From Lachnospira sp. UBA5912 (GTDB lineage: Bacteria; Bacillota; Clostridia; Lachnospirales; Lachnospiraceae), in NCBI GenBank assembly GCA_002435585.1, contig DJDY01000172.1:8829-37425 (forward strand): DNA of 28,597 nt. The letters run 5' to 3'. Position numbers and translations under genes: made by a program. Positions 16,773-24,237 of the stretch are shown here, in pieces (positions within the stretch are counted from its first letter, which is position 1; each line of letters opens with the position of its first letter). The notes below the pieces were generated by a model. That model saw only the letters and a program-made list of their open reading frames with translations. It made no database searches and had not been told where the DNA came from.

Positions 16773-17336
16773 TTATTTCTTTCTGACAGAATATCCGAAA
16801 CGACCTATATGTTCACCTAACGCATAATATTGTCCATGTGAATATGCAACAAGTTCTGCATCTTCAAGATGAAGTGTTCCTTTCTTATCAAGAAGTGATT
16901 CATCTACATTGACAGCCATTACTTGCGCTATAAACATATCATGGCTTCCAAGCTCTATAATATCCTTAACCTTACACTCGATATTTACCGGACATTCTTT
17001 GATTGCCGGTGCATGTATCTTAACAGATTTTTCTGGCGTTAGATGCATATCCTTGAATTTATCTGTATCTTTACCAGACTTAACGCCACAATAGTCAGTA
17101 GCACGGCACAGCTTCTTAGTCGTAAGGTTAATAACAAACTCGCCTGATTCCTTTATTATATCATGACTATATCTTTCTTTTCTTACTGATATTGAAACCA
17201 TAGCTGGATCTGAACATATAGTTCCTGCCCATGCAACAGTTATTATATTAGGCTTCTCTTCGCCCCTCTGGCAGCTTACCATAACTGCTGGTACAGGATA
17301 TAGCATATTCCCTGGTTTCCATGTCTGTTTACTCAT
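16773..17336 (-). CDS. Flavin reductase-like, FMN-binding split-barrel protein (187 aa)
   Basis: Probable flavoprotein of the flavin_reductase/FMN-binding family, small cytosolic proteins that bind FMN and may transfer electrons. Typical features are an N-terminal PVPAVMVSCQRGEEKPNIITVAWAG, then DPAMVSISVRKERYSHDIIKESGEFVINLTT, and an HDMFIAQV strand in the barrel. The length of 187 fits. The start is taken at MSKQTWKPGN after AAGGAG; the longer frame to 17426 runs through a GCAGG...GCAATCCTG hairpin and is not believed. No partner gene indicates the physiological acceptor. It precedes the M23 gene but that gene appears to have its own promoter. Confidence 0.88.
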   Translation of the reverse strand: MSKQTWKPGNMLYPVPAVMVSCQRGEEKPNIITVAWAGTICSDPAMVSISVRKERYSHDIIKESGEFVINLTTKKLCRATDYCGVKSGKDTDKFKDMHLTPEKSVKIHAPAIKECPVNIECKVKDIIELGSHDMFIAQVMAVNVDESLLDKKGTLHLEDAELVAYSHGQYYALGEHIGRFGYSVRKK

Positions 17337-17691
17337 AATCAGTATCTCCTTTGCTGGTATTTTCTTATGTCTTATTTTCTTAGTCCCATTTTTAATGATT
17401 GCAGGAATTGCAAAGCAATGGAGCAATCCTGATACATCAGTGAATAACAGAATTCACTTTTGACACTCGCATCATTAATATAGTATACTACGAATTTTTT
17501 GAAAGTTTCCACTATATATTTAAAGATTTTACTAAATTGACGAATTTATTTGATTTATCAACGTATTTGAGTTGTATGATTGTCTTAATTATGTTAATAT
17601 AATTTTAATAAAATATTTATTATGGATTGGAAGTCACGAGGGATTTCAATTCAGATTTTATTATTTCATTATTATAATTTGGAGGACATTT
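17337..17691. other. 355-base divergent spacer upstream of pfp
   Basis: No gene. It includes an imperfect hairpin (GCAGGAATTGC with GCAATCCTG, about 17401-17431), a perfect GTGAAT/ATTCAC stem (17440-17457), a TTTTGAC motif that is also a good promoter (17458-17489), and an AT-rich leader of about 200 bases up to the pfp start. Confidence 0.6.
17460..17489 (+). promoter_or_regulatory. Sigma-A promoter of pfp, containing TTTTGAC motif copy 5
   Basis: TTGACA (17460-17465) and TATACT (17484-17489) are 18 bases apart. The segment 17458-17482 is also the fifth copy of the dispersed TTTTGAC...ATCAT motif. The -10 lies in the palindrome TAGTATACTA. The leader to the start codon would be about 200 bases. 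Confidence 0.55.
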
Positions 17692-18918
17692 ATGTTAGGA
17701 AATGTTATCGTAGGACAGTCTGGTGGACCAACTGCCGTAATCAATTCAAGTCTTGCTGGTGTATTTAAAACAGCCAGAGACAGAGGTGCCAACAAAGTAT
17801 ATGGTATGCTTCACGGTATTAAGGGTCTCCTTGACAAGCAGTATGTAGATCTTTCTGATAAGATTAAGACAGATATCGATATTGACCTTTTAAAAAGAAC
17901 TCCTTCTTCTTACTTAGGTTCATGTCGTTATAAGCTTCCTGAAATCTCAGACGACAGAGAAACATATGAAAAGATTTTTGAGATTCTTAAAGAACTTAAT
18001 ATAGCTTACTTCTTCTATATTGGTGGTAACGACTCTATGGATACTATCAAGAAGCTTTCTGATTATGCACTTCTTATCGGAAGCGATATTAAGTTCATGG
18101 GTGTTCCTAAGACTATCGACAACGACCTCGCTGTTACTGACCACACTCCTGGTTTCGGTAGTGCTGCCAAGTTTATCGCAGCTACTATGAAAGAGATTAT
18201 CCGTGATGGTCTTGTATACGATTACCCAACAGTTACTATTGTTGAGATTATGGGACGTAACGCCGGATGGCTTACAGCTGCTTCTGCTCTTGCAAGAGGC
18301 GAAGATTGTGAAGGTGTGGATCTTATCTACCTTCCTGAGAAAGTGTTTGATATTGACCACTTCCTTGAAAGAGTTAAAGAGATAGCTTCTAAGGGACGTT
18401 CTATGGTTATAGCTGTTTCAGAAGGTATCAAGGTTATGGATGGAAGATATGTATTCGAGCTCTCAGACCACGTAGAGTTTGTGGATGCATTCGGACATAA
18501 GCAGTTAGCTGGTTCTGCCAAGTTCCTTGCTAACAAGGTAGGTTCTGAGCTTGGTATTAAGACAAGAGCTATTGAATTATCAACTCTTCAGCGTTGTGCT
18601 GCACATATGACATCACGTACTGATATCACAGAAGCATTCAACGTTGGTGGTGCTGCTGTTAAGGCTGCTTTCGAGGGTGAAACAGGCAAGGTTGTAGTAC
18701 TTAAGAGAGTTTCTGATGACCCATATATGTGCATAACTGAAACACATGATGTTCATCAGATTGCTAACATTGAAAAGAAGGTTCCACTTGAGTGGATTAC
18801 AGAAGATGATTTCGTTACAGAAGACCTTATTCATTACATAAGACCATTGATTCAGGCTGAGCTTTCACCTATCATGGTTGATGGTCTTCCACGACATATC
18901 AACATTAACATGGACTAG
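17692..18918 (+). CDS. pfp: Pyrophosphate-dependent 6-phosphofructokinase (408 aa)
   Basis: Phosphorylates fructose-6-phosphate to the 1,6-bisphosphate, reversibly with PPi, in the cytosol. The donor is read from two diagnostic positions. GGND (residues 111-114) has Asp where ATP enzymes have Gly, and GVPKTIDND has Lys140 where ATP enzymes have Gly. MGRNAGWLTAASALA is also typical of this clade. The start is the ATG after GGAGGA at 17680-17685; an in-frame extension upstream lies in the AT-rich leader and is rejected. Codon use (GGT, CGT, CTT, AAG) suggests high expression. A strong terminator follows. PPi-Pfk is common in Lachnospiraceae. Confidence 0.95.
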   Translation: MLGNVIVGQSGGPTAVINSSLAGVFKTARDRGANKVYGMLHGIKGLLDKQYVDLSDKIKTDIDIDLLKRTPSSYLGSCRYKLPEISDDRETYEKIFEILKELNIAYFFYIGGNDSMDTIKKLSDYALLIGSDIKFMGVPKTIDNDLAVTDHTPGFGSAAKFIAATMKEIIRDGLVYDYPTVTIVEIMGRNAGWLTAASALARGEDCEGVDLIYLPEKVFDIDHFLERVKEIASKGRSMVIAVSEGIKVMDGRYVFELSDHVEFVDAFGHKQLAGSAKFLANKVGSELGIKTRAIELSTLQRCAAHMTSRTDITEAFNVGGAAVKAAFEGETGKVVVLKRVSDDPYMCITETHDVHQIANIEKKVPLEWITEDDFVTEDLIHYIRPLIQAELSPIMVDGLPRHININMD

Positions 18919-19037
18919 TACCAGTATTATAATATGATTAGAGAATCGTTTTATTATCATAAACAGATTCCTGACATCATTTGCTAATACCCCCGTGTGG
19001 TGCTTTTCCACACATCAAAACATGCAGGCTTTAAAGC

Positions 19038-19084
19038 ACCCCGGATACACTATCACAGATGGTATCCGGGGTATTTTTATTTTG
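19038..19084 (+). terminator. Rho-independent terminator of pfp
   Basis: ACCCCGGATAC (19038-19048) pairs perfectly with GTATCCGGGGT (19062-19072) over an 11-pair stem, followed by ATTTTTATTTT. Confidence 0.93.
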
Positions 19085-19111
19085 CCCAATATCTTAATTA
19101 TGTGTTATAAT
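19082..19111 (+). promoter_or_regulatory. Promoter P1 of the DUF4230 gene
   Basis: TTGCCC (19082-19087), 18 bases, then TATAAT (19106-19111) preceded by TG one base upstream (extended -10). It sits inside the first 31-base repeat. Confidence 0.5.
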
Positions 19112-19126
19112 CACTGTACATTTACC
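19096..19126 (+). repeat. 31-base direct repeat, copy 1
   Basis: It shares 29 of 31 bases with 19163-19193, including TGTTATAATCACTGTACATTT's first 20 bases. The copies are 67 bases apart start to start. Confidence 0.85.
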
Positions 19127-19162
19127 AGAATCATAGTTCAGATATTCAACCTGAGCATATCA

Positions 19163-19193
19163 AATTATATGTTATAATCACTGTACATTTGCC
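19163..19193 (+). repeat. 31-base direct repeat, copy 2, with candidate promoter P2
   Basis: Second copy. It keeps the extended -10 TGTTATAAT (TATAAT at 19173-19178) but lacks a good -35, so P2 would rely on the extended -10 or an activator. Confidence 0.8.
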
Positions 19194-19212
19194 TAAACAC
19201 GTAGGTAAGGAT

Positions 19213-19239
19213 TAGTGTGAAAATGGATTTTTCACGCTA
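19213..19239 (+). other. Hairpin enclosing a possible seven-codon leader ORF
   Basis: AGTGTGAAAA and TTTTCACGCT pair (one G-U) around TGGAT, with no U-run. Inside, GTG AAA ATG GAT TTT TCA CGC TAA is an open frame of seven codons preceded by AAGGA. The same AGGATTAGT context precedes the real start at 19316. Whether it is translated is unknown. Confidence 0.3.
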
Positions 19240-19281
19240 AGGGTTTGTGTCTGCGCACATCACACTTGATGCAAAACCAAT

Positions 19282-19315
19282 ATGCGCAAAAACATACACA
19301 GAAATGAGGATTAGT
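19282..19315 (+). promoter_or_regulatory. GCGCA leader cassette, copy c (DUF4230 gene)
   Basis: ATGCGCAAAAAC, ATACACAGAAATGAGG and ATTAGT lead to the ATG. It aligns almost base for base with the leader at 10807-10839, but the right arm has changed to ACACA. A TGCGCACAT at 19252-19260 can pair with ATATGCGCA instead. Confidence 0.6.
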
Positions 19316-20005
19316 ATGAATAAAGAATACCAGGATAATGAAACTTTGAAAAAAACGGACAAAGGTGTTGTAAAATCCCGCAGAAAATTAAACATTCATT
19401 TCTTCGGTTTAAAATCTATAATCAATATCATAATAATAGCAGCCCTTGTAATAGCCTTAATATATACCAAAAAAGCTGCATCAACAAACTACCAGTCAGA
19501 TGGTAAGATTACACAGATTGGTTTTGAAAACATAGGCGAACTGGCCACACAATCTGTAACCACGACTTCTGTACGTGTCGAGACAAAGGACCGGAAGCTT
19601 TTCAATATCTCCATACCACTAACCGAATCGAAATACATATACACATATAACACTAATATAAAAGCTGGAATTAATTTCAGTGATGTAACATGGAATGTAG
19701 GTGATACAGAAGATACGAAACACACCATATATGTAACCATTCCTGAGGTTAAAACACTTTCTGCCGACCTTGACCTGGATTCGTTCAAGGTTCTACACGA
19801 AAGTACCAGCATATTCACTCCTATTACACTCACTGAGCACAATGATGCACTAAAGCAGTTAACAGATGATGCACTAAACGATGCCATAGGCAACGGCCTG
19901 TATGATAAAGCCCTTGAAAATGCGAAAACCCTGTTGACTTCGTTCATATATCAGGTATATCCATCTGACCAGTATACTATTGTATTCACTGATGTATCGA
20001 AGTAA
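19316..20005 (+). CDS. DUF4230-type membrane-anchored protein (229 aa)
   Basis: Function unknown. A charged N-terminus (about 24 residues) is followed by one membrane segment (about residues 28-50) and an extracellular domain of about 175 residues with alternating beta strands (RVETKDRKLFNISIPLTESKYIYTYN and similar), ending in a helical and then strand portion. This resembles DUF4230, which I assign from memory. The start is taken at MNKEYQDNE after AATGAGG; 23 upstream codons run through the leader cassette. Two promoter-like repeats precede it and a bidirectional terminator follows, so it is probably monocistronic. Nothing links it to its neighbours. Confidence 0.75.
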   Translation: MNKEYQDNETLKKTDKGVVKSRRKLNIHFFGLKSIINIIIIAALVIALIYTKKAASTNYQSDGKITQIGFENIGELATQSVTTTSVRVETKDRKLFNISIPLTESKYIYTYNTNIKAGINFSDVTWNVGDTEDTKHTIYVTIPEVKTLSADLDLDSFKVLHESTSIFTPITLTEHNDALKQLTDDALNDAIGNGLYDKALENAKTLLTSFIYQVYPSDQYTIVFTDVSK

Positions 20006-20044
20006 CAAATAGAATAATGCTTACAGAAACTAAAAATAAACTGA

Positions 20045-20097
20045 TAAAAACAATCCCGGTCCTAAGCTTATATTGCCTTAGACCGGGATTATTTATT
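20045..20097. terminator. Bidirectional terminator between convergent genes
   Basis: AATCCCGGTC plus TAAG pairs with CTTA plus GACCGGGATT (one bulged base), giving about 14 pairs. Plus-strand exit is ATTTATTGTT and minus-strand exit is GTTTTTATC, so it can serve both the DUF4230 gene and the beta-helix gene. Confidence 0.85.
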
Positions 20098-20165
20098 GTT
20101 CGTTTGTTAAACCGTCCGAAAAGTAAATGTCTGCTTCGCAGCCGCTTCCTTTTCTTTTGCGCTCA

Positions 20166-23078
20166 TTATATCCTTCTCTTTCTTATGTATACATATCCAA
20201 GTGCTATAAGTGATGCAACACTTACTGTAAGTAACACAGCATACACGCCTGCACGTGATGTATCGCCTGTCTTAACATTGCCTGATAAGTCAGCTGCTTC
20301 TGCTGTTTTATCAGTATTCTCTGAACCTGCTGCTTCTGTTACCTGCTCATCTGTAGATGATGAAGGTGTTTCCTGTATTTCTTTTACTACAGGATTCTGG
20401 TTGGTATCTCCAGCCCATTCTACGCTTAAGCTATGAAGCATGGTTGTATTCTGCCATCCGCCTGTTCCTGTTGTTCCTGTATGCTGTATGGCAACTCCGC
20501 CATATGTATTGGCTTCTATATCTGCTGTCAGATCAACAACATGTACATAACCAGCTTCTGCCTGTTCTTTAAGCTGTGCTGTTGGTGTTTCCACATGTGC
20601 TGTGAGCTTGCCACCTTCTGCCTTTAATGTTATTTCACATCCAGTAAGATAACATGAAGCTATAACCTCATCTGATATATAAGTTGTATTTCCATTGTCA
20701 TACTTAACAAGTACAAATGTTACTGCGTTAGATGCTGCTTTAGTTCTTACTATCCTTAATGCATAACCTGTAAGTGTTGTAGTATCAAACTTAATACATA
20801 CATCCATATACTGTCCTGCGCTGCCGAAGCCCTGACCGGCTGTCTTTGCTGGATCCGCAACAAGCTTTACAGTCATATCACCATATTTGCCCTCAACTGG
20901 TGTATACATAAGTCTTGAGCCCTGTGTTCCCTGATATATTCCGGCTCCAACAGAACCATTACCTGTTTCACCATATACCCAAGGGGTTTGTGTATCTTCA
21001 CCCTTCCAGCTTCCAAAACTGTCTGTATCTGCTGGTCTGTAAGAATCTACTGTCCAGAAGCCGGCCTTTATCTCAGGCTGTTTAACGGTAGGGAAGTCTG
21101 AAAAGTCTGTGGTATAATTCTTTGTTTTAATATCCTTTGCGCTTATAGCCTCTGGATATACTGCTTTAACATCATCGCCCAGATCGCTTCTTATATTCTT
21201 AGGTGCAACAGATGCACATATATAGTATCCTATATCACCTGCTGTAAGTGTATATGTATACTGTGGATTATCCATAGTAGATACGGCTACTAACACTGGG
21301 TCACTTCCACTTGCATCACTGCATCTGTACCAGTTGATAACTGACATATCTGCCCTGTCGCCAAGATTCAGCTTATAGTCTGCCTTAAGTGTACCATCGC
21401 CGTTATTAACCACCTCTGGTAACTTAGTCCATGAAGGAGCTGCTAACTTACCTGGCTTAACTGTTATGGCAATTGCAGCACTTAATCCGCTTTCTGTAGA
21501 AGCTTCAATAACTACTTCCTTAGCTTCATCTTCATTATTAGTGCCTGAAACTACGCATGTTCCGTCTTTATTATCCTTTATTGATACATATGGTTTATAC
21601 TCATCAGCAACACTGTAAGTAATCTTCTGATTTTTATCTGTATCTTTGTAGAAATAATTAATACCTGCTGTCAGCTTAACAGTTTCAGTTCCTGATTCTA
21701 TAGAATCCACTTTATCTTCACTTTCTATATTAAGCTGTGTTGGTATATTATCTGCGCCATTCTTAACTGCTATATCCTTAACGCCAAGCGGATCCCAGTC
21801 ATCATTACCTTTTAAAAGATTGTATGTATTGTAATATACCTTACCACCATCTTCTATTCTGTATGCATTAAGAATCTGCTTTCCTGTCATATCAACTGTT
21901 TCTGCGGCATCTTTTCCTGCTATAGTTATGTTTTCACCATTGTGTGTTATGTTATACTGATAGCACTTAAGTGACTTATCCGGATACTTTGTCCAGGCGA
22001 TTCCGAAAGGAAAACTAAAGTTACTCTTATATGCACAATCTACTGCAGTTATTGTTCCACCCTCTTTCGTGAAATACTGCATAGGTTCTGCTTCTGCATT
22101 CAGAACTACACTGTTAAATGTACATCCTAAAAATGTAGAACCTGTATTATATGATGAATATAATGGTCTGTTTCCATAGAAATCAAAGTCACAGCCAACA
22201 AACACTGCATTGCCATTGATAGCATCATCTGTACTCTCAAAATGACAGTTGTTGTAAAGACTTCTTGAGGCTCCACCTATAGGATCAAGATTCAGACGGC
22301 TGATAAAGTTACAGTTATCTGCAAACATCTTATCTCCTGACATATCAGCAAGCTGTGCCTGTGTTATAGTTGATGTTCTCTTATCAACATTTAACTCAGA
22401 AAGCAATGGATACTTAAGATCTACACTGCAATAGTTACCTATAGTAATGTTCTTAACTGTAAGTGCTCCCTTACAGTTGAACCTGAACATAGTATAGTTA
22501 CCATTAGAAGCATGTGACTGTCCCCTGTTTCCAGCAAAAACAACATTATATGGATCCTTTGTAAGACCTTTTATCGTAAGATAGTCACTATTAATAATCA
22601 TTCCATAAGGAACTCCATAGTCCTTATCTGGCTGCATGGTATCTGTAGCCGCTGGATCATCTATCCAGTATACATAAGGTGCTACATATACTGTCATAGG
22701 ATTTTCTTGTGTTCCATTCTTTAAGCTCTGCTCACTTAAAGCCTTTGTAATATCGTTATATACATATGGATATTTGTCAGCGACTTCATCAGATAATGAA
22801 CCATCAAGATAAATCGATGTTTCTGACAGCTGAATAGTTTCTGAGCCATACTTAATATAAGTGCCTCCAAACTCTATAGGGTCGCTTACGTCTAGCGGCT
22901 TGTAGTTATTCTCATCATTATTAATATTCTTCACTGCTGTATATATGCTTTGTGTCTGCACATTATCACCATCCTGTGCCATTATCTTACCTGGAAATGC
23001 ACCGATATTTCCAACAACAAGCAGGCCTGACATAATACCTGCCATAATAGACGAAGCTAATCTTTTTCTTCGTATCAT
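20166..23078 (-). CDS. Wall-anchored right-handed beta-helix protein, pectinesterase-like (about 970 aa)
   Basis: Secreted surface protein, probably acting on or binding pectin-type polysaccharide. It has a signal peptide (residues 1-35, RRKR then a hydrophobic run), a parallel beta-helix (about 90-390) with repeating short Asn/Cys/Phe strands, Ig/Big-like modules (about 440-640), and a lectin-like domain (about 670-880). A Ser/Thr/Glu-rich linker follows, then a sortase-type tail: VKTGD, a hydrophobic helix and KRRI. In the helix, NLDPIGG and STDDAINGNAVFVGC sit where pectin methylesterases have QDTL and VDFIFGNA, but I see no LGRPW Arg motif. Methylesterase activity is therefore doubtful. 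The start is taken at MIRRKRL; ATG 23090 and TTG 23102 are alternatives. It is divergent from an AraC regulator. Confidence 0.8.
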   Translation of the reverse strand: MIRRKRLASSIMAGIMSGLLVVGNIGAFPGKIMAQDGDNVQTQSIYTAVKNINNDENNYKPLDVSDPIEFGGTYIKYGSETIQLSETSIYLDGSLSDEVADKYPYVYNDITKALSEQSLKNGTQENPMTVYVAPYVYWIDDPAATDTMQPDKDYGVPYGMIINSDYLTIKGLTKDPYNVVFAGNRGQSHASNGNYTMFRFNCKGALTVKNITIGNYCSVDLKYPLLSELNVDKRTSTITQAQLADMSGDKMFADNCNFISRLNLDPIGGASRSLYNNCHFESTDDAINGNAVFVGCDFDFYGNRPLYSSYNTGSTFLGCTFNSVVLNAEAEPMQYFTKEGGTITAVDCAYKSNFSFPFGIAWTKYPDKSLKCYQYNITHNGENITIAGKDAAETVDMTGKQILNAYRIEDGGKVYYNTYNLLKGNDDWDPLGVKDIAVKNGADNIPTQLNIESEDKVDSIESGTETVKLTAGINYFYKDTDKNQKITYSVADEYKPYVSIKDNKDGTCVVSGTNNEDEAKEVVIEASTESGLSAAIAITVKPGKLAAPSWTKLPEVVNNGDGTLKADYKLNLGDRADMSVINWYRCSDASGSDPVLVAVSTMDNPQYTYTLTAGDIGYYICASVAPKNIRSDLGDDVKAVYPEAISAKDIKTKNYTTDFSDFPTVKQPEIKAGFWTVDSYRPADTDSFGSWKGEDTQTPWVYGETGNGSVGAGIYQGTQGSRLMYTPVEGKYGDMTVKLVADPAKTAGQGFGSAGQYMDVCIKFDTTTLTGYALRIVRTKAASNAVTFVLVKYDNGNTTYISDEVIASCYLTGCEITLKAEGGKLTAHVETPTAQLKEQAEAGYVHVVDLTADIEANTYGGVAIQHTGTTGTGGWQNTTMLHSLSVEWAGDTNQNPVVKEIQETPSSSTDEQVTEAAGSENTDKTAEAADLSGNVKTGDTSRAGVYAVLLTVSVASLIALGYVYIRKRRI

Positions 23079-23129
23079 ACCTGTTACCATTCCTTTCTTC
23101 AAATATTAAATCTTAATTCCGGCTTTTAT

Positions 23130-23143
23130 TGTCAACGTTGCAA
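23130..23143 (-). promoter_or_regulatory. LacI-family-like operator candidate upstream of the beta-helix gene
   Basis: The minus strand reads TTGCAACGTTGACA, a 14-base near-palindrome centred on CG (five of seven matching positions). It falls just after the predicted transcription start, a classic roadblock position. Confidence 0.35.
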
Positions 23144-23153
23144 CTATATATGG

Positions 23154-23183
23154 ATTATAATGCACTTTGTATTTATATTGATA
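23154..23183 (-). promoter_or_regulatory. Candidate promoter of the beta-helix gene
   Basis: TATCAA (23183-23178), 18 bases, TATAAT (23159-23154) on the minus strand. The -10 is good and the -35 weak, so an activator may be needed. Confidence 0.4.
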
Positions 23184-23202
23184 CATAAAAACAGCAAGAA
23201 AC

Positions 23203-23264
23203 TTGTAAAATCACTTAAAATATGTTAGCTTGTAAACAATAAAGTTTTACAGCACATGTAAAAG
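23203..23264. promoter_or_regulatory. Four TGTAAA half-sites in the AraC/beta-helix divergent spacer
   Basis: TTGTAAAA (23203), TTGTAAAC (23230), GTTTTACA (23244, inverted) and TGTAAAAG (23257). The middle two form a near-palindrome. They lie between the two divergent start codons, upstream of the AraC gene, and suit binding by the encoded regulator. Confidence 0.4.
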
Positions 23265-23276
23265 CGGGGTGATTTT

Positions 23277-24101
23277 ATGCATCAGGAATATATACGGGCG
23301 AATTTTCTGCCCGACTTAAAAGCCGTTTCCCCTTCATATAAAATGTCGCATTATCATACACATAACAGATGGGAGCTTTTATACCTTATATCAGGAAACT
23401 GCACATTATATATTAATGACAATATGTATATGTTAAAAAAGGGGTCTCTTTCACTTATCCCTGCCGGAGTGCAGCATATGACAACTTACCTGTCAGGAGA
23501 GGAAAACATAAGAAGCCTTCTGTACTTTGATGATGAAGAACTTTTATGGTTTAACAATCAGGGTCTGAATGATATATCTGACATTTTAAATAACAGTTTT
23601 GTTGTACAGATTCCCGCACGGAAGCAGACATATATTAAAGAGCTTATAGATAAAATATCCTATGAATTCCGTGGCGTAGATAATATATCTTTGGCATTTG
23701 CAACAGCATACTTTCATGAGCTTATTTTATATGCTCTCAGATGCCAGACATATAAAGATAATGTAGTTACACACATGGATCTAGCCAATGAAACAATCCA
23801 GCGTATAGTTGAATATATTCTTGCTAACTATAAAGATGATATTACACTTTGCAAAACGGCTGAAATGTTCAATATGAGTGAATCCAGCCTTTCCAAAAAA
23901 TTCAAGGCATTTACAGGTCACCGTTTCCGCGAATATCTAGTTGAAGTACGCACACATGCGGCTGCAGAACTTCTAAGACAATCAGACCTATCCATGACCG
24001 AGATAGCTTATGAATGTGGCTTTTCGGACAGCAACACATTTGGAGATACATTCAGGCGTGTATTTAAGCAGTCCCCAAGCAGCTACAGGAAATCTCTATA
24101 A
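23277..24101 (+). CDS. AraC-family transcriptional regulator with cupin sensor domain (274 aa)
   Basis: Probable activator of carbohydrate genes. The N-terminal half (about residues 20-100) is a cupin-like ligand domain: MSHYHTHNRWELLYLISGNCTLYIND with His-x-His and a following Glu, then LSLIPAGVQHMTTYLSG. The C-terminal half (about 175-274) has two helix-turn-helices, the first in LCKTAEMFNMSESSLSKKFKAFTG and the second in MTEIAYECGFSDSNTFGDTFRRVFKQSPSSYRKSL, the AraC signature. The ATG follows GGGGTGA. It is transcribed divergently from the beta-helix gene with 198 bases between start codons, which makes that gene the most likely target. Sugar and inducer are unknown. Confidence 0.93.
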   Translation: MHQEYIRANFLPDLKAVSPSYKMSHYHTHNRWELLYLISGNCTLYINDNMYMLKKGSLSLIPAGVQHMTTYLSGEENIRSLLYFDDEELLWFNNQGLNDISDILNNSFVVQIPARKQTYIKELIDKISYEFRGVDNISLAFATAYFHELILYALRCQTYKDNVVTHMDLANETIQRIVEYILANYKDDITLCKTAEMFNMSESSLSKKFKAFTGHRFREYLVEVRTHAAAELLRQSDLSMTEIAYECGFSDSNTFGDTFRRVFKQSPSSYRKSL

Positions 24102-24237
24102 TCATTATAAACAGATAATAGAAAATATATATATGAAATAGAATGTATGATGTATACTCATATTAAATAATATACTTATATATACGATTAAAATCAAAAT
24201 AACCTAAAATTAAAACTCAAAATAAAGGTGGATTAAA

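Larger units (their letters stand above)
18919..19315. other. 397-base spacer between pfp and the DUF4230 gene
   Basis: No gene of normal size. In order it holds a small stem GTGTGG/CCACAC (18995-19013), the pfp terminator (19038-19084), two 31-base repeats with extended -10 sequences (19096-19193), a hairpin enclosing a seven-codon frame (19213-19239) and a GCGCA leader cassette (19282-19315). Confidence 0.65.

Noticed and set aside
17337..17426. N-terminal extension of the flavin-reductase-like gene
   Set aside because: The extension runs through a hairpin and lacks a ribosome-binding site, while the ATG at 17336 has a clear AAGGAG.
17572..17691. N-terminal extension of pfp
   Set aside because: It has hydrophobic, AT-driven codons with no site, while GGAGGA precedes the ATG at 17692 and the family starts there.
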